DNA from: Bradyrhizobium sp. CCBAU 53340
GTDB taxonomy: Bacteria > Pseudomonadota > Alphaproteobacteria > Rhizobiales > Xanthobacteraceae
DNA length: 64,000 bases
NCBI RefSeq assembly: GCF_015291645.1
Contig: NZ_CP030055.1
Coordinates: 930,001-994,000 of the forward strand
Direction: 5' to 3'
This document shows, one piece after another, positions 25,825 to 35,412 of the stretch. Below the pieces are notes generated by a model. That model was not told where the DNA came from and ran no database searches. It saw nothing but the letters and a program-made list of their open reading frames with translations. Made by a program: the position numbers and the translations under genes. Position 1 is the stretch's first letter. The number at the start of each line of letters is the position of its first letter.

Positions 25825-26211
25825 ATGAGGTTCGCTTGCGCCGTTCTGTTTCTGGTGCTGACGCAGTCCGCAAATGCGCAGCAGGATGCCCCGAAGATCA
25901 CGCTGGCCTGCAATGGGACGAGTAGGTCTACGGCTACAACAGAGCTGAAACTCGACCCAGTCACCAATATCTACATCGACGTGAACGTAGCTGATCAAAC
26001 GGTCTCGTTCCTTGATAACCAAATACCGATCACGACTACTACGCTTCTGTTCGTCGGGTTCAGTAGCCCGCATGCGGGGGGAAATCCGATCATCTCTGGC
26101 CGGATTGACCGGATCACCAGGAGTGTCGAGATCGACTGGAAGTACGACGATGTCAGCAACGATACACACTGGGAGCTTGCGTGTCGTCCCTATCCCATTC
26201 GGCTTAACTGA
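25825..26211 (+). CDS. hypothetical exported protein
   Basis: Protein of 128 residues with a signal peptide (MRFACAVLFLVLTQSANAQQ, cleavage after ANA) at the chosen ATG at 25825. A GTG six codons upstream is the alternative. The mature part is beta-rich (ITLACNGTSRSTATTELKLD, TGSVEIDWKYDD-like pattern near the end) with two Cys that could form a disulfide. I recognise no family. It is preceded by a somewhat AT-rich stretch that may contain the promoter. Confidence 0.6.
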   Translation: MRFACAVLFLVLTQSANAQQDAPKITLACNGTSRSTATTELKLDPVTNIYIDVNVADQTVSFLDNQIPITTTTLLFVGFSSPHAGGNPIISGRIDRITRSVEIDWKYDDVSNDTHWELACRPYPIRLN

Positions 26212-26329
26212 GGCGCTGCCGGGGACAGGCGGACCTCAAGATCAGCGAGCTAGCAGAAACACGGTTCGACTGTCGTCGACCTTGCTTCGCTTTAGCAAGC
26301 AAAGCAGCGCCTGGGTTCATAGGTGTGGC

Positions 26330-26960
26330 TGATGATTTGGCCTGTCGGGCAAAACACCCGCCCTTCCGCCAAACCCCGTCAACCCCTCTCCGCAAAAAGA
26401 TTCTACTTTACCGAAATTCGGTTTTGCGGCATTCTCTCGCCATCCCGGCCCGAAGGAGAGGGGCGATCGTACGTCGTCACGAACGTGGGCCCGGGGAAGC
26501 GGTGGACGCGGCAGCGCCGGCGCGGATGTGAGGGCAGGGCGGGCAGAGGATTGAGCCGAACCCCGTGAGCCCGGCACAAGCCGTGTCGTACGAACGGCGC
26601 CTACGCGTACGGCAAAATCGTGTGGTCCTGGCCGTCGTCGCTACGGTCAAGCACTTGCGGAGGCGGCACTGGCGTCAACCGGCGCGGTGTCGGTGAATTC
26701 CGCAGGAGTGACGGAGGCAAATGGAATTCGTCTCCGGGGAGAGCACGGCATAAGCCGTCCGACCACCGCGCAGGGAAGGCCGAGTGTTCGGCGTCAACTG
26801 TATGCTGCTGTGCGGTTTCCTTGCGCTACACATTCGCGCAGCGGACCGCGGGTGCACGTCGGCACCCGGTCTTCCCTGCGCCCTCTCCCAAGGAGGCGGG
26901 CAACGAAAGACGAGCAAAACTCGGGCGTTTCGTGCCGCGAGAATGCCTGCTCATGCTTAC
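26330..26960. repeat. degenerate dispersed repeat, probably non-coding
   Basis: A 630-base stretch with several short overlapping open frames in all directions, none with family character. Its translations include pieces such as VWSWPSSLRSS and SPGRARHKPSDHRA, close to fragments that I recall from many mis-annotated short ORFs in Bradyrhizobium genomes. It therefore looks like a degraded copy of a high-copy genomic repeat. This identification is from memory and was not checked. Confidence 0.5.
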
Positions 26961-26976
26961 TTTCGAAGATGAGAAA

Positions 26977-27051
26977 TGGTGCTGCCAGACAGGATTGAAC
27001 TGTCGACCTCTCCATTACCAATGGAGTGCTCTACCACTGAGCTACGGCAGC
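26977..27051 (-). tRNA. tRNA-Thr (GGT)
   Basis: Reads on the minus strand GCTGCCGTAGCTCAGTGGTA..., with anticodon loop TTGGTAA inside the stem CTCCA/TGGAG, giving GGT for threonine. The T loop is GTTCAATCC and the 3' CCA is encoded. All four stems pair; the last acceptor pair is G-U. Confidence 0.97.
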
Positions 27052-27363
27052 ATGTGCTGGGATCAGAATCGGCCGCCCGAGGGGCCTACCAAGCGGGCCG
27101 ATATCTGCCACAGGCCTCCCCGCTGTGCAAGCTTGCAAGACCTGCCGAAACGAGAAAATCGGGGCGATATCGGGGTTATTACGGTTGTTTTGGCCGGAAA
27201 CGATCGACTTTCGGCCGATTTCGGTTCCGATCCCCGCCAACTGGCCAGTTGGCCGGTGCGGCGGATTCGACCCATTTTGAGTTTTGCACGATCGGGACCA
27301 TTAGGGGCCTCTTGAGCTGCCGCATTGTCTGGGCATGTTATCGCCGAACTGGATGGACTCGTG
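27052..27363. other. 312-base stretch without a gene
   Basis: Between tRNA-Thr and the small 52-residue gene. Short simple-sequence patches such as GGCCGATTTCGG and CCAACTGGCCAGTTGGCC are present. I see no supported gene, promoter or RNA. Confidence 0.5.
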
Positions 27364-27522
27364 ATGGCTGACGAGAGCGACAAGACCACTGGACAAGCGA
27401 GGCCCTCGCGTGACGACCGGCTGAAATCGGCGCTGCGCGAGAATCTGAAGCGGCGCAAGGCGCAGGCGCGCGAACGCGCCGCAAGCGGCGACCCCTCGCA
27501 AGTTGACGATGGGCCTAGATGA
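27364..27522 (+). CDS. small conserved-looking charged protein
   Basis: Protein of 52 residues from the ATG at 27364 (MADESDKTTGQARPSRDDRL), then KSALRENLKRRKAQARERAA. It is basic, predicted helical and without hydrophobic segments. The LKSALRENLKRRKAQAR pattern recurs in small alphaproteobacterial proteins that I recall, usually unnamed. An upstream in-frame start at 27325 would add 13 residues. Function unknown. Confidence 0.6.
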   Translation: MADESDKTTGQARPSRDDRLKSALRENLKRRKAQARERAASGDPSQVDDGPR

Positions 27523-27584
27523 GGGGGCCGCCGGCAAGACCTGAGCCTGAAATCGAGCGGCTGGACATTTTTGGAGTGCATGCA

Positions 27585-29297
27585 GTGACCACGGGGCAAG
27601 ACGAATCATACCGAACCGATCGCGACGTGCAGATGGCGCGATTCACCCGCCCCGAGCAGACGTTTCCGGCGCTGACGTCAGCCGAGATCGAGCGCATCAG
27701 GAATTTCGGCGAGCTCCGCACTTATAAAGACGGCGAGCTGCTGTTCGAGACCGGCAAGCCGGGGCCGGGCATGTTCGTCGTGCTCAAGGGCCATGTCGCC
27801 ATCACCCAGCGCGATGGCCTCGGCAATGTCACCCCCTTGATCGACCAGGGGCCGGGGCAATTCCTGGCCGAGCTCGGCCAGCTGTCCGGCCGCCCGGCGC
27901 TGGTCGATGGCCGCGCCGAAGGCGATGTCGAAACGCTGCTGTTGCCGCCCGAGCGGCTGCGCGCGCTGCTGGTCGCCGAGGCCGAGCTCGGCGAGCGCAT
28001 CATGCGCGCGCTGATCCTGCGCCGGGTCAATCTGCTCCAGGCCGGCGTCGGCGGTATCGTGCTGATCGGTCCCTCGCATTCGGCCGGCGTGGTGCGCTTG
28101 CAGGGCTTTCTCACCCGCAATGGCCAGCCGCATCATCTGCTCGATCCCGACAAGGATCGCGACGCCGCCGAATTGATCGCGCGCTATTCGCCGAAGCCTG
28201 AGGATTGGCCGCTGGTGGTTGCCGCCAGCGGCGAGGTGCTGCGCAACCCCGGCGAGACCGAGCTTGCGCGCGCGATCGGCATGATCGGCGGCCCGCGCAA
28301 CGATCGTATCTACGACGTCGCAATCGTCGGCTGCGGCCCGGCAGGGCTCGCGACCGCCGTGTACGCGGCCTCCGAAGGGCTATCGGTCGCTGTGCTCGAT
28401 ACCAGAGCCTTTGGCGGCCAGGCCGGCGCCAGCGCGCGCATCGAAAACTATCTGGGCTTTCCGACCGGCATTTCCGGCCTGGCGCTTACGGCGCGCGCGT
28501 TCAACCAGGCGCAGAAGTTCGGCGCCGACATCATGATCCCCGTCACGGTGAAGTCGCTCGATTGCGCGCGCAAGGACGGCGCGTTCGCAGTGACGCTCGA
28601 GGGCAGCGATCCCTTGCGCTCGCGTTCGGTGGTGGTGGCAAGCGGCGCGCGCTATCGCCGTCCTGATATCGCCAACCTCGACAAGTTCGAGGGCCGCGGC
28701 GTCTGGTACTGGGCGTCTCCGGTCGAGGCGAAGCTGTGTGCCGGCGAGGAGGTGGCGCTGGTCGGCGCCGGCAATTCGGCGGGGCAGGCGGCGGTGTTCC
28801 TGTCGGGGCATGCGAAGAAAGTCTTGATGATCATCCGCGGCGGCGGCCTCGGCGCCAGCATGTCGCGCTATCTCATCGAGCGCATCGAAGCGACGCCGAA
28901 CATCGAGCTCCTGTTCAACACCGAGATCACGGCGCTCGAAGGCGACGAGGCCGCGCTGCTGCGGCGGATCCGCTGGAAGAGCCGGCTGTCGGATGACGAG
29001 GATTCCGCCGACGTCAAGAACCTGTTCTTGTTCGTCGGCGCCGATCCCGCCACCGGCTGGCTCGATGGCTGCGGCGTGACGCTCGATCGCGGCGGCTTCG
29101 TCGTGACAGGCGCGCAGTCCGAGCTGAACCAGGGCAGGCCGGTGGCGCCGCTCGAGACCTCCGTGCCCGGCGTCTACGCCGTCGGCGACGTCCGCTCCGG
29201 CTCGGTCAAGCGCGTCGGCGGCGCCATCGGCGAAGGCGCCCAAGTCGTCGCCTCCCTGCACGGCTATCTCGGCGACGCCGCAAAACCGACGCTTTAG
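27585..29297 (+). CDS. CNB-domain/thioredoxin-reductase-like fusion without CxxC
   Basis: Fusion protein of 570 residues from GTG 27585, chosen because TTTTGGAG lies 8 bases upstream; an ATG at 27519 would add 22. About residues 20-130 are a cyclic-nucleotide-binding-like domain, 150-230 a linker domain (GGIVLIGPSHSAGVVRLQGF), and the rest a thioredoxin-reductase-type flavoprotein (GCGPAG FAD motif near 250, GAGNSAGQAAVFLSG NAD motif, VGDVRSGSVKRVGGAIGEGA at the end). Where thioredoxin reductases have the active Cys-x-x-Cys, this protein reads GVWYWAS, so no dithiol is present and disulfide reduction in the normal way is impossible. The CNB phosphate cassette also lacks the usual Arg. Confidence 0.85.
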   Translation: MTTGQDESYRTDRDVQMARFTRPEQTFPALTSAEIERIRNFGELRTYKDGELLFETGKPGPGMFVVLKGHVAITQRDGLGNVTPLIDQGPGQFLAELGQLSGRPALVDGRAEGDVETLLLPPERLRALLVAEAELGERIMRALILRRVNLLQAGVGGIVLIGPSHSAGVVRLQGFLTRNGQPHHLLDPDKDRDAAELIARYSPKPEDWPLVVAASGEVLRNPGETELARAIGMIGGPRNDRIYDVAIVGCGPAGLATAVYAASEGLSVAVLDTRAFGGQAGASARIENYLGFPTGISGLALTARAFNQAQKFGADIMIPVTVKSLDCARKDGAFAVTLEGSDPLRSRSVVVASGARYRRPDIANLDKFEGRGVWYWASPVEAKLCAGEEVALVGAGNSAGQAAVFLSGHAKKVLMIIRGGGLGASMSRYLIERIEATPNIELLFNTEITALEGDEAALLRRIRWKSRLSDDEDSADVKNLFLFVGADPATGWLDGCGVTLDRGGFVVTGAQSELNQGRPVAPLETSVPGVYAVGDVRSGSVKRVGGAIGEGAQVVASLHGYLGDAAKPTL

Positions 29298-29380
29298 AGC
29301 TCAAGAAGATTAGTCAAGCAGAAGACAAGCAGACGGCAAGCCGATTATGGCTTGCCATCGCACGTCCGGATGCAGACTAT

Positions 29381-29493
29381 CTCCTCATCCTGAGGAGCCG
29401 CGATAGCGGCGTCTCGAAGGATCGAGGCCCGACTGCCAAAGCCGGGCCTGCATGGTTCGAGACGGCGCTTGCGCGCCTCCTCACCATGAGGAG
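29381..29493. repeat. palindromic repeat, family C (CTCCTCATCC type)
   Basis: Starts CTCCTCATCCTGAGGAGCCG and ends CTCCTCACCATGAGGAG, with complementary GGCGTCTCGAAGGATCGAGG and GGTTCGAGACGGCGC parts inside. The element forms a long interrupted hairpin. It lies between the fusion flavoprotein and the EthD gene. No coding potential. Confidence 0.75.
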
Positions 29494-29524
29494 CTACAAA
29501 CAAAACGCCTAACGGGAGGACTCA

Positions 29525-29833
29525 ATGGCCGAACTCGTCGTGCTCTACAAGACGCCCAAGGATGCTGCCGCCTTCGACAAGCACTATGCCGAGACCCACA
29601 TTCCGCTCGCCAAGAAACTCCCCGGCCTGAAGAAATATGCCGTCAGCACCGGCGCCGTCGGCTCGCCCGCAGGTCCCTCGGGCATTCACCTCGTCGCCAT
29701 TCTCACCTTCGACAGCGTGGGCGACATCCAGAAGGCCTTCGGCAGCGAAGCCGGCAAGGCGGCCGCCGGTGACGTGCCGAAATTCGCCAGCGGCGGCGCC
29801 GACCTTTTGATCTTCGACACCAAGGAAGTGTGA
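29525..29833 (+). CDS. EthD family protein
   Basis: Protein of 102 residues, EthD/dimeric alpha-beta barrel fold. The pattern VVLYKTPKDAAAFDKHYAET followed by HIPLAKKLPGLKKY is characteristic. CGGGAGGA precedes the ATG. EthD proteins are found with ether-degrading P450s, but none is here, so the function is open. It stands alone between two palindromic repeats. Confidence 0.85.
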   Translation: MAELVVLYKTPKDAAAFDKHYAETHIPLAKKLPGLKKYAVSTGAVGSPAGPSGIHLVAILTFDSVGDIQKAFGSEAGKAAAGDVPKFASGGADLLIFDTKEV

Positions 29834-29845
29834 GGCCTTGATCTC

Positions 29846-29931
29846 GTAGCCCGGATGGAGCGCAGCGTAATCCGGGACAGTATCCCTAGGGGGCAAGAGC
29901 CCCGGATTGCGCTACGCTCCATCCGGGCTAC
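29846..29931. repeat. palindromic repeat, family D (GTAGCCCGGATGGAGC type)
   Basis: Arms GTAGCCCGGATGGAGCGCAG and CTACGCTCCATCCGGGCTAC are nearly perfect complements over about 31 bases, with a short centre. It lies 13 bases after the EthD stop and may serve as its terminator. Similar GTAGCCCGGATGGAGC elements are widespread in proteobacterial genomes. Confidence 0.8.
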
Positions 29932-30103
29932 ACCACAAACTGCCGCTGTCTGTGACAGCGCTGCAAAAAATTCAGTCATGCGCTTTCGACTCGCGCGAAT
30001 AGGCATGGCTGCACGCGCATGTGTGATGCGAGTGCAGGTGGTAATCCGGTGAGGGGCGTATTATCAATCTCCCGATCTCAACACAGAGAGTAGGAGAGAT
30101 GCC

Positions 30104-30613
30104 ATGGTTCTCGGGATGAGCCTGCAAGCCTTCACACTGGTCCATGTCGTCATCAGCCTGATTGGCATCGCCACCGGCCTCATCGTGATGTTCGGCCTGC
30201 TCGGCTCGAAGCCGATGCCGGGTCTCACCGCGATCTTCCTGCTGTTCACGATTCTGACCAACGCGACGGGCTTCCTGTTCCCGTTCAAGGAGCTGCTGCC
30301 CTCCTACATCATCGCCGCCATCTCGCTGGTGCTGCTCGCGATCGCCTGCGTCGCGCTGTACGGCATGAAGCTGAGGGGCGCCTGGCGCTCGATCTATGTC
30401 GTGACCGCGATGATCTCTCTCTACTTCAACGTCTTCGTGCTGATCATCCAGTCGTTCCTGAAGATCCCGGCGCTGGCCGCGCTCGCGCCCGCCGTGCCGC
30501 CGGCGCCGCCGTCCGGGCCGGTGTTCGCCGTGGTGCAGGGCATCGTTCTGGTGTTCTTCGTGCTGGTGACCATCGGTGCCTGGCGCCGCTACAAGCCGAT
30601 GGCGTTTGCCTGA
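30104..30613 (+). CDS. hypothetical integral membrane protein
   Basis: Protein of 169 residues with about five hydrophobic helices (for example [20 protein letters not shown] and [20 protein letters not shown]) and a Pro/Ala-rich loop ([14 protein letters not shown]) before the last one. No catalytic motif or known family. AGTAGGAGAG lies just before the ATG. The haloperoxidase-like gene follows after 25 bases and is probably co-transcribed. Confidence 0.75.
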   Translation: MVLGMSLQAFTLVHVVISLIGIATGLIVMFGLLGSKPMPGLTAIFLLFTILTNATGFLFPFKELLPSYIIAAISLVLLAIACVALYGMKLRGAWRSIYVVTAMISLYFNVFVLIIQSFLKIPALAALAPAVPPAPPSGPVFAVVQGIVLVFFVLVTIGAWRRYKPMAFA

Positions 30614-30638
30614 TCGTTTCCGACTAAAGGAGTCCCCC

Positions 30639-31463
30639 ATGCCTACCATCACTACCAAAGACGGCGTCGAGATCTTCTACAAGGATTGGGGCTCGGGCCA
30701 GCCGATCGTGTTCAGCCATGGCTGGCCGCTGTCATCGGACGATTGGGACGCGCAGATGATGTTCTTCGTCACCCGCGGCTATCGCGTCATCGCCCATGAC
30801 CGCCGCGGTCATGGCCGCTCGGCGCAGGTCGCCGATGGCCACGACATGGATCACTATGCCGACGATCTCGCCGCGCTGACCGCGCATCTCGATCTCAAAA
30901 GCGCCCTCCATGTCGGTCATTCCACCGGCGGCGGCGAGGTCGTGCACTACATTGCGCGCCACGGCGAGTCGCGCGTGGCGAAGGCGGCGATCATCGCAGC
31001 GGTGCCGCCGCTGATGGTGAAGACGGAGGCCAATCCCGGCGGTCTGCCGAAGAGCGTGTTCGACGGCTTCCAGGCCGCGCTCGCCGCCGGCCGCTCGGCC
31101 TTCTACCGCGACATCGCCGCCGGCCCGTTCTACGGCTACAACCGTCCCGGCGCCAAACCGTCGGAAGCGGTGATCCAGAACTGGTGGCGCCAGGGCATGA
31201 TGGGTGGCGCGAAGGCGCATTACGACGGCATCGTCGCGTTCTCGCAGACCGACTTCACCGAGGATCTGAAGAAGATCAACGTGCCCGTGCTGGTGATGCA
31301 TGGCGACGACGACCAGGTCGTGCCTTACGCGGATTCCGCGCCATTGTCGGCCAAGCTGCTCAAGAACGGCACGCTGAAAACCTACAAGGGCTTTCCGCAT
31401 GGCATGCCGACCACGGAAGCCGAGACCATCAACGCGGACCTGCTGGCGTTCTTCAAGGCATGA
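30639..31463 (+). CDS. alpha/beta hydrolase, non-heme haloperoxidase type
   Basis: Alpha/beta hydrolase of 274 residues of the cofactor-free chloroperoxidase group. [16 protein letters not shown] forms the oxyanion region, GHSTGGGEV the nucleophile elbow, a catalytic Asp lies in [11 protein letters not shown] and the His in FPHGMP. The ATG at 30639 is preceded by AAAGGAGT. No signal peptide. Such enzymes can perform perhydrolysis or ester hydrolysis; the true substrate is unknown. Confidence 0.9.
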   Translation: MPTITTKDGVEIFYKDWGSGQPIVFSHGWPLSSDDWDAQMMFFVTRGYRVIAHDRRGHGRSAQVADGHDMDHYADDLAALTAHLDLKSALHVGHSTGGGEVVHYIARHGESRVAKAAIIAAVPPLMVKTEANPGGLPKSVFDGFQAALAAGRSAFYRDIAAGPFYGYNRPGAKPSEAVIQNWWRQGMMGGAKAHYDGIVAFSQTDFTEDLKKINVPVLVMHGDDDQVVPYADSAPLSAKLLKNGTLKTYKGFPHGMPTTEAETINADLLAFFKA

Positions 31464-31529
31464 GGCGCGACCTCACTGCTTGTGAGTGAGGATGGGATGT
31501 CTCAGCGACGCTGACCGGTGTATCCTTCG

Positions 31530-31560
31530 AGCTCGCGGCCTGTATCGGCCGCGAGCTTTT
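31530..31560 (+). terminator. intrinsic terminator after haloperoxidase-like gene
   Basis: Stem AGCTCGCGGCC / GGCCGCGAGCT with loop TGTATC, followed by TTTT. It lies 66 bases past the stop of the haloperoxidase-like gene and before the DUF2948 gene. Confidence 0.8.
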
Positions 31561-31622
31561 GGATACTTCAGCGCCAGCGTGCGTTGAGTCCCGTCCGGGT
31601 CCCACGAGGAGAAGTGTCGGTG

Positions 31623-32072
31623 ATGTCTCCCCAGCTCAAACTGATCGCCCTCGATTCTGACGATCTCGCCGTGATCTCGACCCATGTGCAGGATGCCCGC
31701 GTCCAGCCCTCCGACATCATCTGGCGGCAGGGCGAGAAGCGCCTCGTGGTCGGCATGAGCCGGCTGGATTGGGAGCAGACGCTGGACGGTGAGACCGAAC
31801 CGCGCCGGCTGGTCGCAGCGCTCCGCTTCGACCGCGTGCTTGCCTGCAAATCACGCAACATCGACTTGGAAGCGCCGGACAAGGTTCTGGACCTCGTCGG
31901 CATCGAGTTTCATCCCCAGGGCGGCCGCGACGAGGAGCCCGGCGGCAGCGCGTTGTTGCTGTTTGCCCATGGCGGCGCGATCCGCCTCGACGTCGAATGC
32001 CTGGAATGCCAGCTGACCGACCTGGGGACGGACGAGCTCGGGACGGGCGTTGGGACGGAGGGGGAGGGATGA
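31623..32072 (+). CDS. DUF2948 family protein
   Basis: Protein of 149 residues of the DUF2948 family, known only from alphaproteobacteria and regularly placed upstream of hisD. Typical segments are LKLIALDSDDLAVISTHVQD and FDRVLACKSRNIDL. A GTG immediately before the ATG is an alternative start. The last 15 residues are Gly/Glu/Thr-rich. Function unknown. Confidence 0.85.
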   Translation: MSPQLKLIALDSDDLAVISTHVQDARVQPSDIIWRQGEKRLVVGMSRLDWEQTLDGETEPRRLVAALRFDRVLACKSRNIDLEAPDKVLDLVGIEFHPQGGRDEEPGGSALLLFAHGGAIRLDVECLECQLTDLGTDELGTGVGTEGEG

Positions 32073-32233
32073 GGCGGCCTGTATACCGGCGTCCCCGGCT
32101 CAGACCCCCGGGCCGGGACGGTCGTTTCCAAGGTTGGCGGCCGAGGGTTGACGCAGCTTCCCCGCCGCGCCATTGAGCAGGGGGGCCGGTAAGCCAGACT
32201 GCGCCCCCTAAAACCAGCAGAAGCCAAGCCCAA

Positions 32234-33529
32234 ATGCCCGTTCGTCTCGACCGCAGCAGCGCCGATTTTGACCAGCAATTCGCGGCCTTCCTCGCCGCCA
32301 AGCGCGAGGTCTCGGCCGACGTCGAAGCCGCCGCGCGCGCCATCGTCGACGACGTGGCCAAGCGTGGCGATGCTGCCCTGCTCGAGGCGACGGCAAAGTT
32401 CGACCGCTTGAGGCTGGATGCATCCCGCCTGCGCGTCACGGCCGCCGAGATCGATACTGCGGTCAAGGCCTGCGATGCCGTGACGCTGGATGCACTCAAG
32501 CTCGCGCGCGACCGCATCGAGACATACCATCGCCGCCAGTTGCCGACGGACGAGCGCTTCACCGATCCGCTCGGCGTCGAGCTCGGCTGGCGTTACAGCG
32601 CAATCGAATCGGCCGGCCTCTACGTGCCCGGCGGCACCGCAGCCTATCCGTCCTCGGTGCTGATGAACGCGGTGCCGGCGAAGGTCGCGGGCGTCTCGCG
32701 CCTCGTGATGGTGGTGCCGTCGCCCGACGGCAAGCTCAATCCGCTGGTGCTGACCGCCGCCTCGCTCGGCGGCGTCACCGAGATCTACCGCGTCGGCGGT
32801 GCGCAGGCCGTTGCCGCACTCGCCTATGGCACCGCGACGATCGCGCCGGTCGCCAAGATCGTCGGACCCGGCAATGCCTTTGTCGCCGCCGCCAAGCGGC
32901 TGGTGTTCGGCAAGGTCGGCATCGACATGATCGCTGGGCCCTCCGAGGTGCTGGTGATTGCCGACGACACCGGCAATGCCGACTGGATCGCGGCCGACCT
33001 GCTGGCGCAGGCCGAGCACGACGCCAGCGCGCAGTCGATCCTGATCACCGATTCCGCGCGGCTCGCCGCCGACGTCGAGAAGGCCGTCGAAGTGCAGCTG
33101 AGGACTCTGCCGCGTGCTGCGATTGCCGGCAAGTCGTGGGCCGATTTCGGCGCCATCATCATGGTGAAGTCTCTCACTGAGGCCATTCCGCTTGCGGACG
33201 CGATCGCCGCCGAGCATCTCGAGATCATGACCAGTGATCCCGACGCGCTCGCTGCAAAGATCCGCAACGCCGGTGCCGTGTTTCTCGGCGCGCATACGCC
33301 GGAGGCGATCGGCGACTATGTCGGCGGCTCCAATCACGTGCTGCCGACGGCGCGCTCGGCGCGCTTCTCCTCAGGGCTCGGCGTCGCCGATTTCATGAAG
33401 CGGACCTCGATCCTGAAATGCGGCCCGGATCAGCTGCGCGCGCTGGGCCCGGCCGCGATGACGCTTGGACAGGCGGAAGGGCTGGACGCTCATTCGCGCT
33501 CGATTGGATTGCGCCTCAATCTGTCATGA
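32234..33529 (+). CDS. hisD: histidinol dehydrogenase
   Basis: Zinc- and NAD-dependent enzyme, 431 residues, that carries out the last two oxidations of histidine synthesis. Recognised by [20 protein letters not shown], the glycine-rich [15 protein letters not shown] and AEHLEIMT, which holds the catalytic Glu-His pair. Length is normal. It starts after 161 bases without a gene and overlaps the UPF0262 gene by 4 bases (ATGA). Confidence 0.97.
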   Translation: MPVRLDRSSADFDQQFAAFLAAKREVSADVEAAARAIVDDVAKRGDAALLEATAKFDRLRLDASRLRVTAAEIDTAVKACDAVTLDALKLARDRIETYHRRQLPTDERFTDPLGVELGWRYSAIESAGLYVPGGTAAYPSSVLMNAVPAKVAGVSRLVMVVPSPDGKLNPLVLTAASLGGVTEIYRVGGAQAVAALAYGTATIAPVAKIVGPGNAFVAAAKRLVFGKVGIDMIAGPSEVLVIADDTGNADWIAADLLAQAEHDASAQSILITDSARLAADVEKAVEVQLRTLPRAAIAGKSWADFGAIIMVKSLTEAIPLADAIAAEHLEIMTSDPDALAAKIRNAGAVFLGAHTPEAIGDYVGGSNHVLPTARSARFSSGLGVADFMKRTSILKCGPDQLRALGPAAMTLGQAEGLDAHSRSIGLRLNLS

Positions 33530-34023
33530 CAAAGCCGCCCGAACAGGACGACTCGCAGAATCGCATCGTCGCGGTCACCCTCGACGAAGACTCGATCGGC
33601 CGTTCCGGGCCCGACATCGAGCATGAGCGCGCGATCGCGATCTACGACCTGATCGAGCAGAATCTGTTCGCGCCGGAAGGGGCGGAGGGGAAGGGCCCGT
33701 TCACGCTGCATATCGGCATCAGTGGCAACCGCCTGATGTTCGACATCCGCCAAGAGGACGGCACGCCCGTGGTCGCGCATCTCTTGTCGCTGACGCCGTT
33801 CCGACGGATCGTGAAGGACTATTTCATGATCTGCGACAGCTACTACCAGGCGATCCGCACCGCGACCCCGGACAAGATCGAGGCCATCGACATGGGCCGC
33901 CGCGGCATCCATGACGAGGGATCGCGCACGCTGCAGGAGCGGCTGAAGGGCAAGGTGCGGGTCGATTTCGAGACGTCGCGCCGGCTGTTCACGCTCATTA
34001 CCGTTCTTCATTGGAAGGGTTAA
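33526..34023 (+). CDS. UPF0262 family protein
   Basis: Protein of 165 residues matching UPF0262, an alphaproteobacterial family of unknown function that sits next to hisD. Typical segments are [20 protein letters not shown] and [20 protein letters not shown]. Start at the ATG overlapping the hisD stop. The conserved linkage suggests a housekeeping role, but none is known. Confidence 0.9.
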   Translation: MTKPPEQDDSQNRIVAVTLDEDSIGRSGPDIEHERAIAIYDLIEQNLFAPEGAEGKGPFTLHIGISGNRLMFDIRQEDGTPVVAHLLSLTPFRRIVKDYFMICDSYYQAIRTATPDKIEAIDMGRRGIHDEGSRTLQERLKGKVRVDFETSRRLFTLITVLHWKG

Positions 34024-34029
34024 ACGCGG

Positions 34030-34497
34030 ATGGCTGCGCCCCCACGCGCACGCGATCCGCAATCGGTGCTGTTCGCCTGCGCGATGAACAGCGTGCGCTC
34101 GCCGATGGCCGAGAGCCTCTTGCAGCACATGTTTCCGCAAGGCCTCTATGTGAAGTCGGCCGGCGCCAGGAAGGGCGAGCTCGATCCCTTCGCCGTCGCC
34201 GTGATGGCCGAGCTCGGCCAGGACATCTCCGCCCACAAGCCGCAGACCTTCGAGGAGCTGGAGGACTGGGAGGGGTTGAATTTCGACCTCATCATCACGC
34301 TCTCGCCCGAGGCGCACCACAAGGCGCTGGAGCTGACCCGCACGCTCGCAGCCGATGTCGAATACTGGCCGACGCAGGATCCCACCACCATCGAAGGCAG
34401 CCGCGACCAGAAGCTCGCCGCCTATCGCGAGGTCTGCGACCAGCTCTTGATGCGCATCCGCCGGCGGTTCGCCAAGGTGGGCGCGGCGAGCGGGTAG
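34030..34497 (+). CDS. low-molecular-weight protein tyrosine phosphatase family
   Basis: Phosphatase-fold protein of 155 residues. The P-loop CAMNSVRS (C-x5-R-S) near residue 17 and the DPT near residue 120 (general acid Asp) are as in LMW-PTP and ArsC-type enzymes. It starts 6 bases after UPF0262. In this chromosomal block it is probably a housekeeping phosphatase; arsenate reduction is less likely because the extra ArsC cysteines are absent. Confidence 0.88.
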   Translation: MAAPPRARDPQSVLFACAMNSVRSPMAESLLQHMFPQGLYVKSAGARKGELDPFAVAVMAELGQDISAHKPQTFEELEDWEGLNFDLIITLSPEAHHKALELTRTLAADVEYWPTQDPTTIEGSRDQKLAAYREVCDQLLMRIRRRFAKVGAASG

Positions 34498-34657
34498 GCA
34501 TGGGGCTCCCGTAACACCCGCGTCACAGACCAAGGGCACACGCATGTGGACACCCTCGAATCAGCAAAGTCCGGGTTCCCGGGTTGTGAAATCAGGCCCC
34601 GTCCGATAGGTTCCGCGCGCAATTCACCCCCTGCCTCATCTTCCCAAAAATCACCTG

Positions 34658-35287
34658 ATGCTCGGCCGCCCCAAATTCGTTCTTGCCTCCGGTTCGCCGC
34701 GGCGCCTGTCGCTGCTCAACCAGGCCGGCATCGACCCCGATGCGCTCCGGCCGGCCGACGTCGACGAGACGCCGCGGCGGGGTGAGCTGCCGCGCGCTTG
34801 CGCCAACAGGCTCGCGCGCGCCAAGGCCGATGCGGCGCTCAAATCGGTGCAGCTGGATGACGAGCTGCGCGGCGCCTTCATCCTGTCCGCCGACACCGTG
34901 GTGGCAGTCGGCCGCCGCATCCTGCCCAAGGCGAACCTGGTGGACGAGGCCGCGCAGTGCCTGCGGCTGCTGTCGGGGCGCAACCACCGCGTCTACACCG
35001 CGATCTGCCTGGTGACGCCGCGCGAGGCCTTCCGCCAGCGCCTGGTCGAGACGCGCGTCCGCTTCAAGCGCCTCTCGGAGGACGACATCCAGGCCTATAT
35101 CGGCTCCGGCGAATGGCGCGGCAAAGCCGGCGGCTACGCGGTGCAGGGCATTGCCGGCTCGTTCGTGGTGAAGATGGTCGGGTCCTACACCAACGTGGTC
35201 GGGCTGCCGCTGTACGAGACCACGACGCTGCTGGGCGGCGAAGGCTTTCCGATTCGCTTCGGCTGGCTCAACGCCACCGCGGTCTGA
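34658..35287 (+). CDS. maf: Maf-like nucleoside triphosphate pyrophosphatase
   Basis: Maf-family protein of 209 residues. ASGSPRR at the N-terminus and the DETPRRGE and LSADTVV motifs form the nucleotide-binding and catalytic site of these house-cleaning NTP pyrophosphatases. Length is usual. It starts 160 bases after the phosphatase gene, and yacG follows, a common arrangement. Confidence 0.94.
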   Translation: MLGRPKFVLASGSPRRLSLLNQAGIDPDALRPADVDETPRRGELPRACANRLARAKADAALKSVQLDDELRGAFILSADTVVAVGRRILPKANLVDEAAQCLRLLSGRNHRVYTAICLVTPREAFRQRLVETRVRFKRLSEDDIQAYIGSGEWRGKAGGYAVQGIAGSFVVKMVGSYTNVVGLPLYETTTLLGGEGFPIRFGWLNATAV

Positions 35288-35412
35288 CAAAATCCCGAAA
35301 ACAACCCCATGCACAGTAGAAGCGGCCGGCGGGGTGCATGCCCTTCTTCAGGAGGAACCCGTTTGCCGAGAGGCTCTTGACCCTCGTCAGCTCGTGTAGA
35401 CTGCATGCCACC

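Noticed and set aside
26620..27315. 231-codon plus-strand frame through the dispersed repeat and tRNA-Thr
   Set aside because: It runs through the tRNA gene on the opposite strand and has no protein character.
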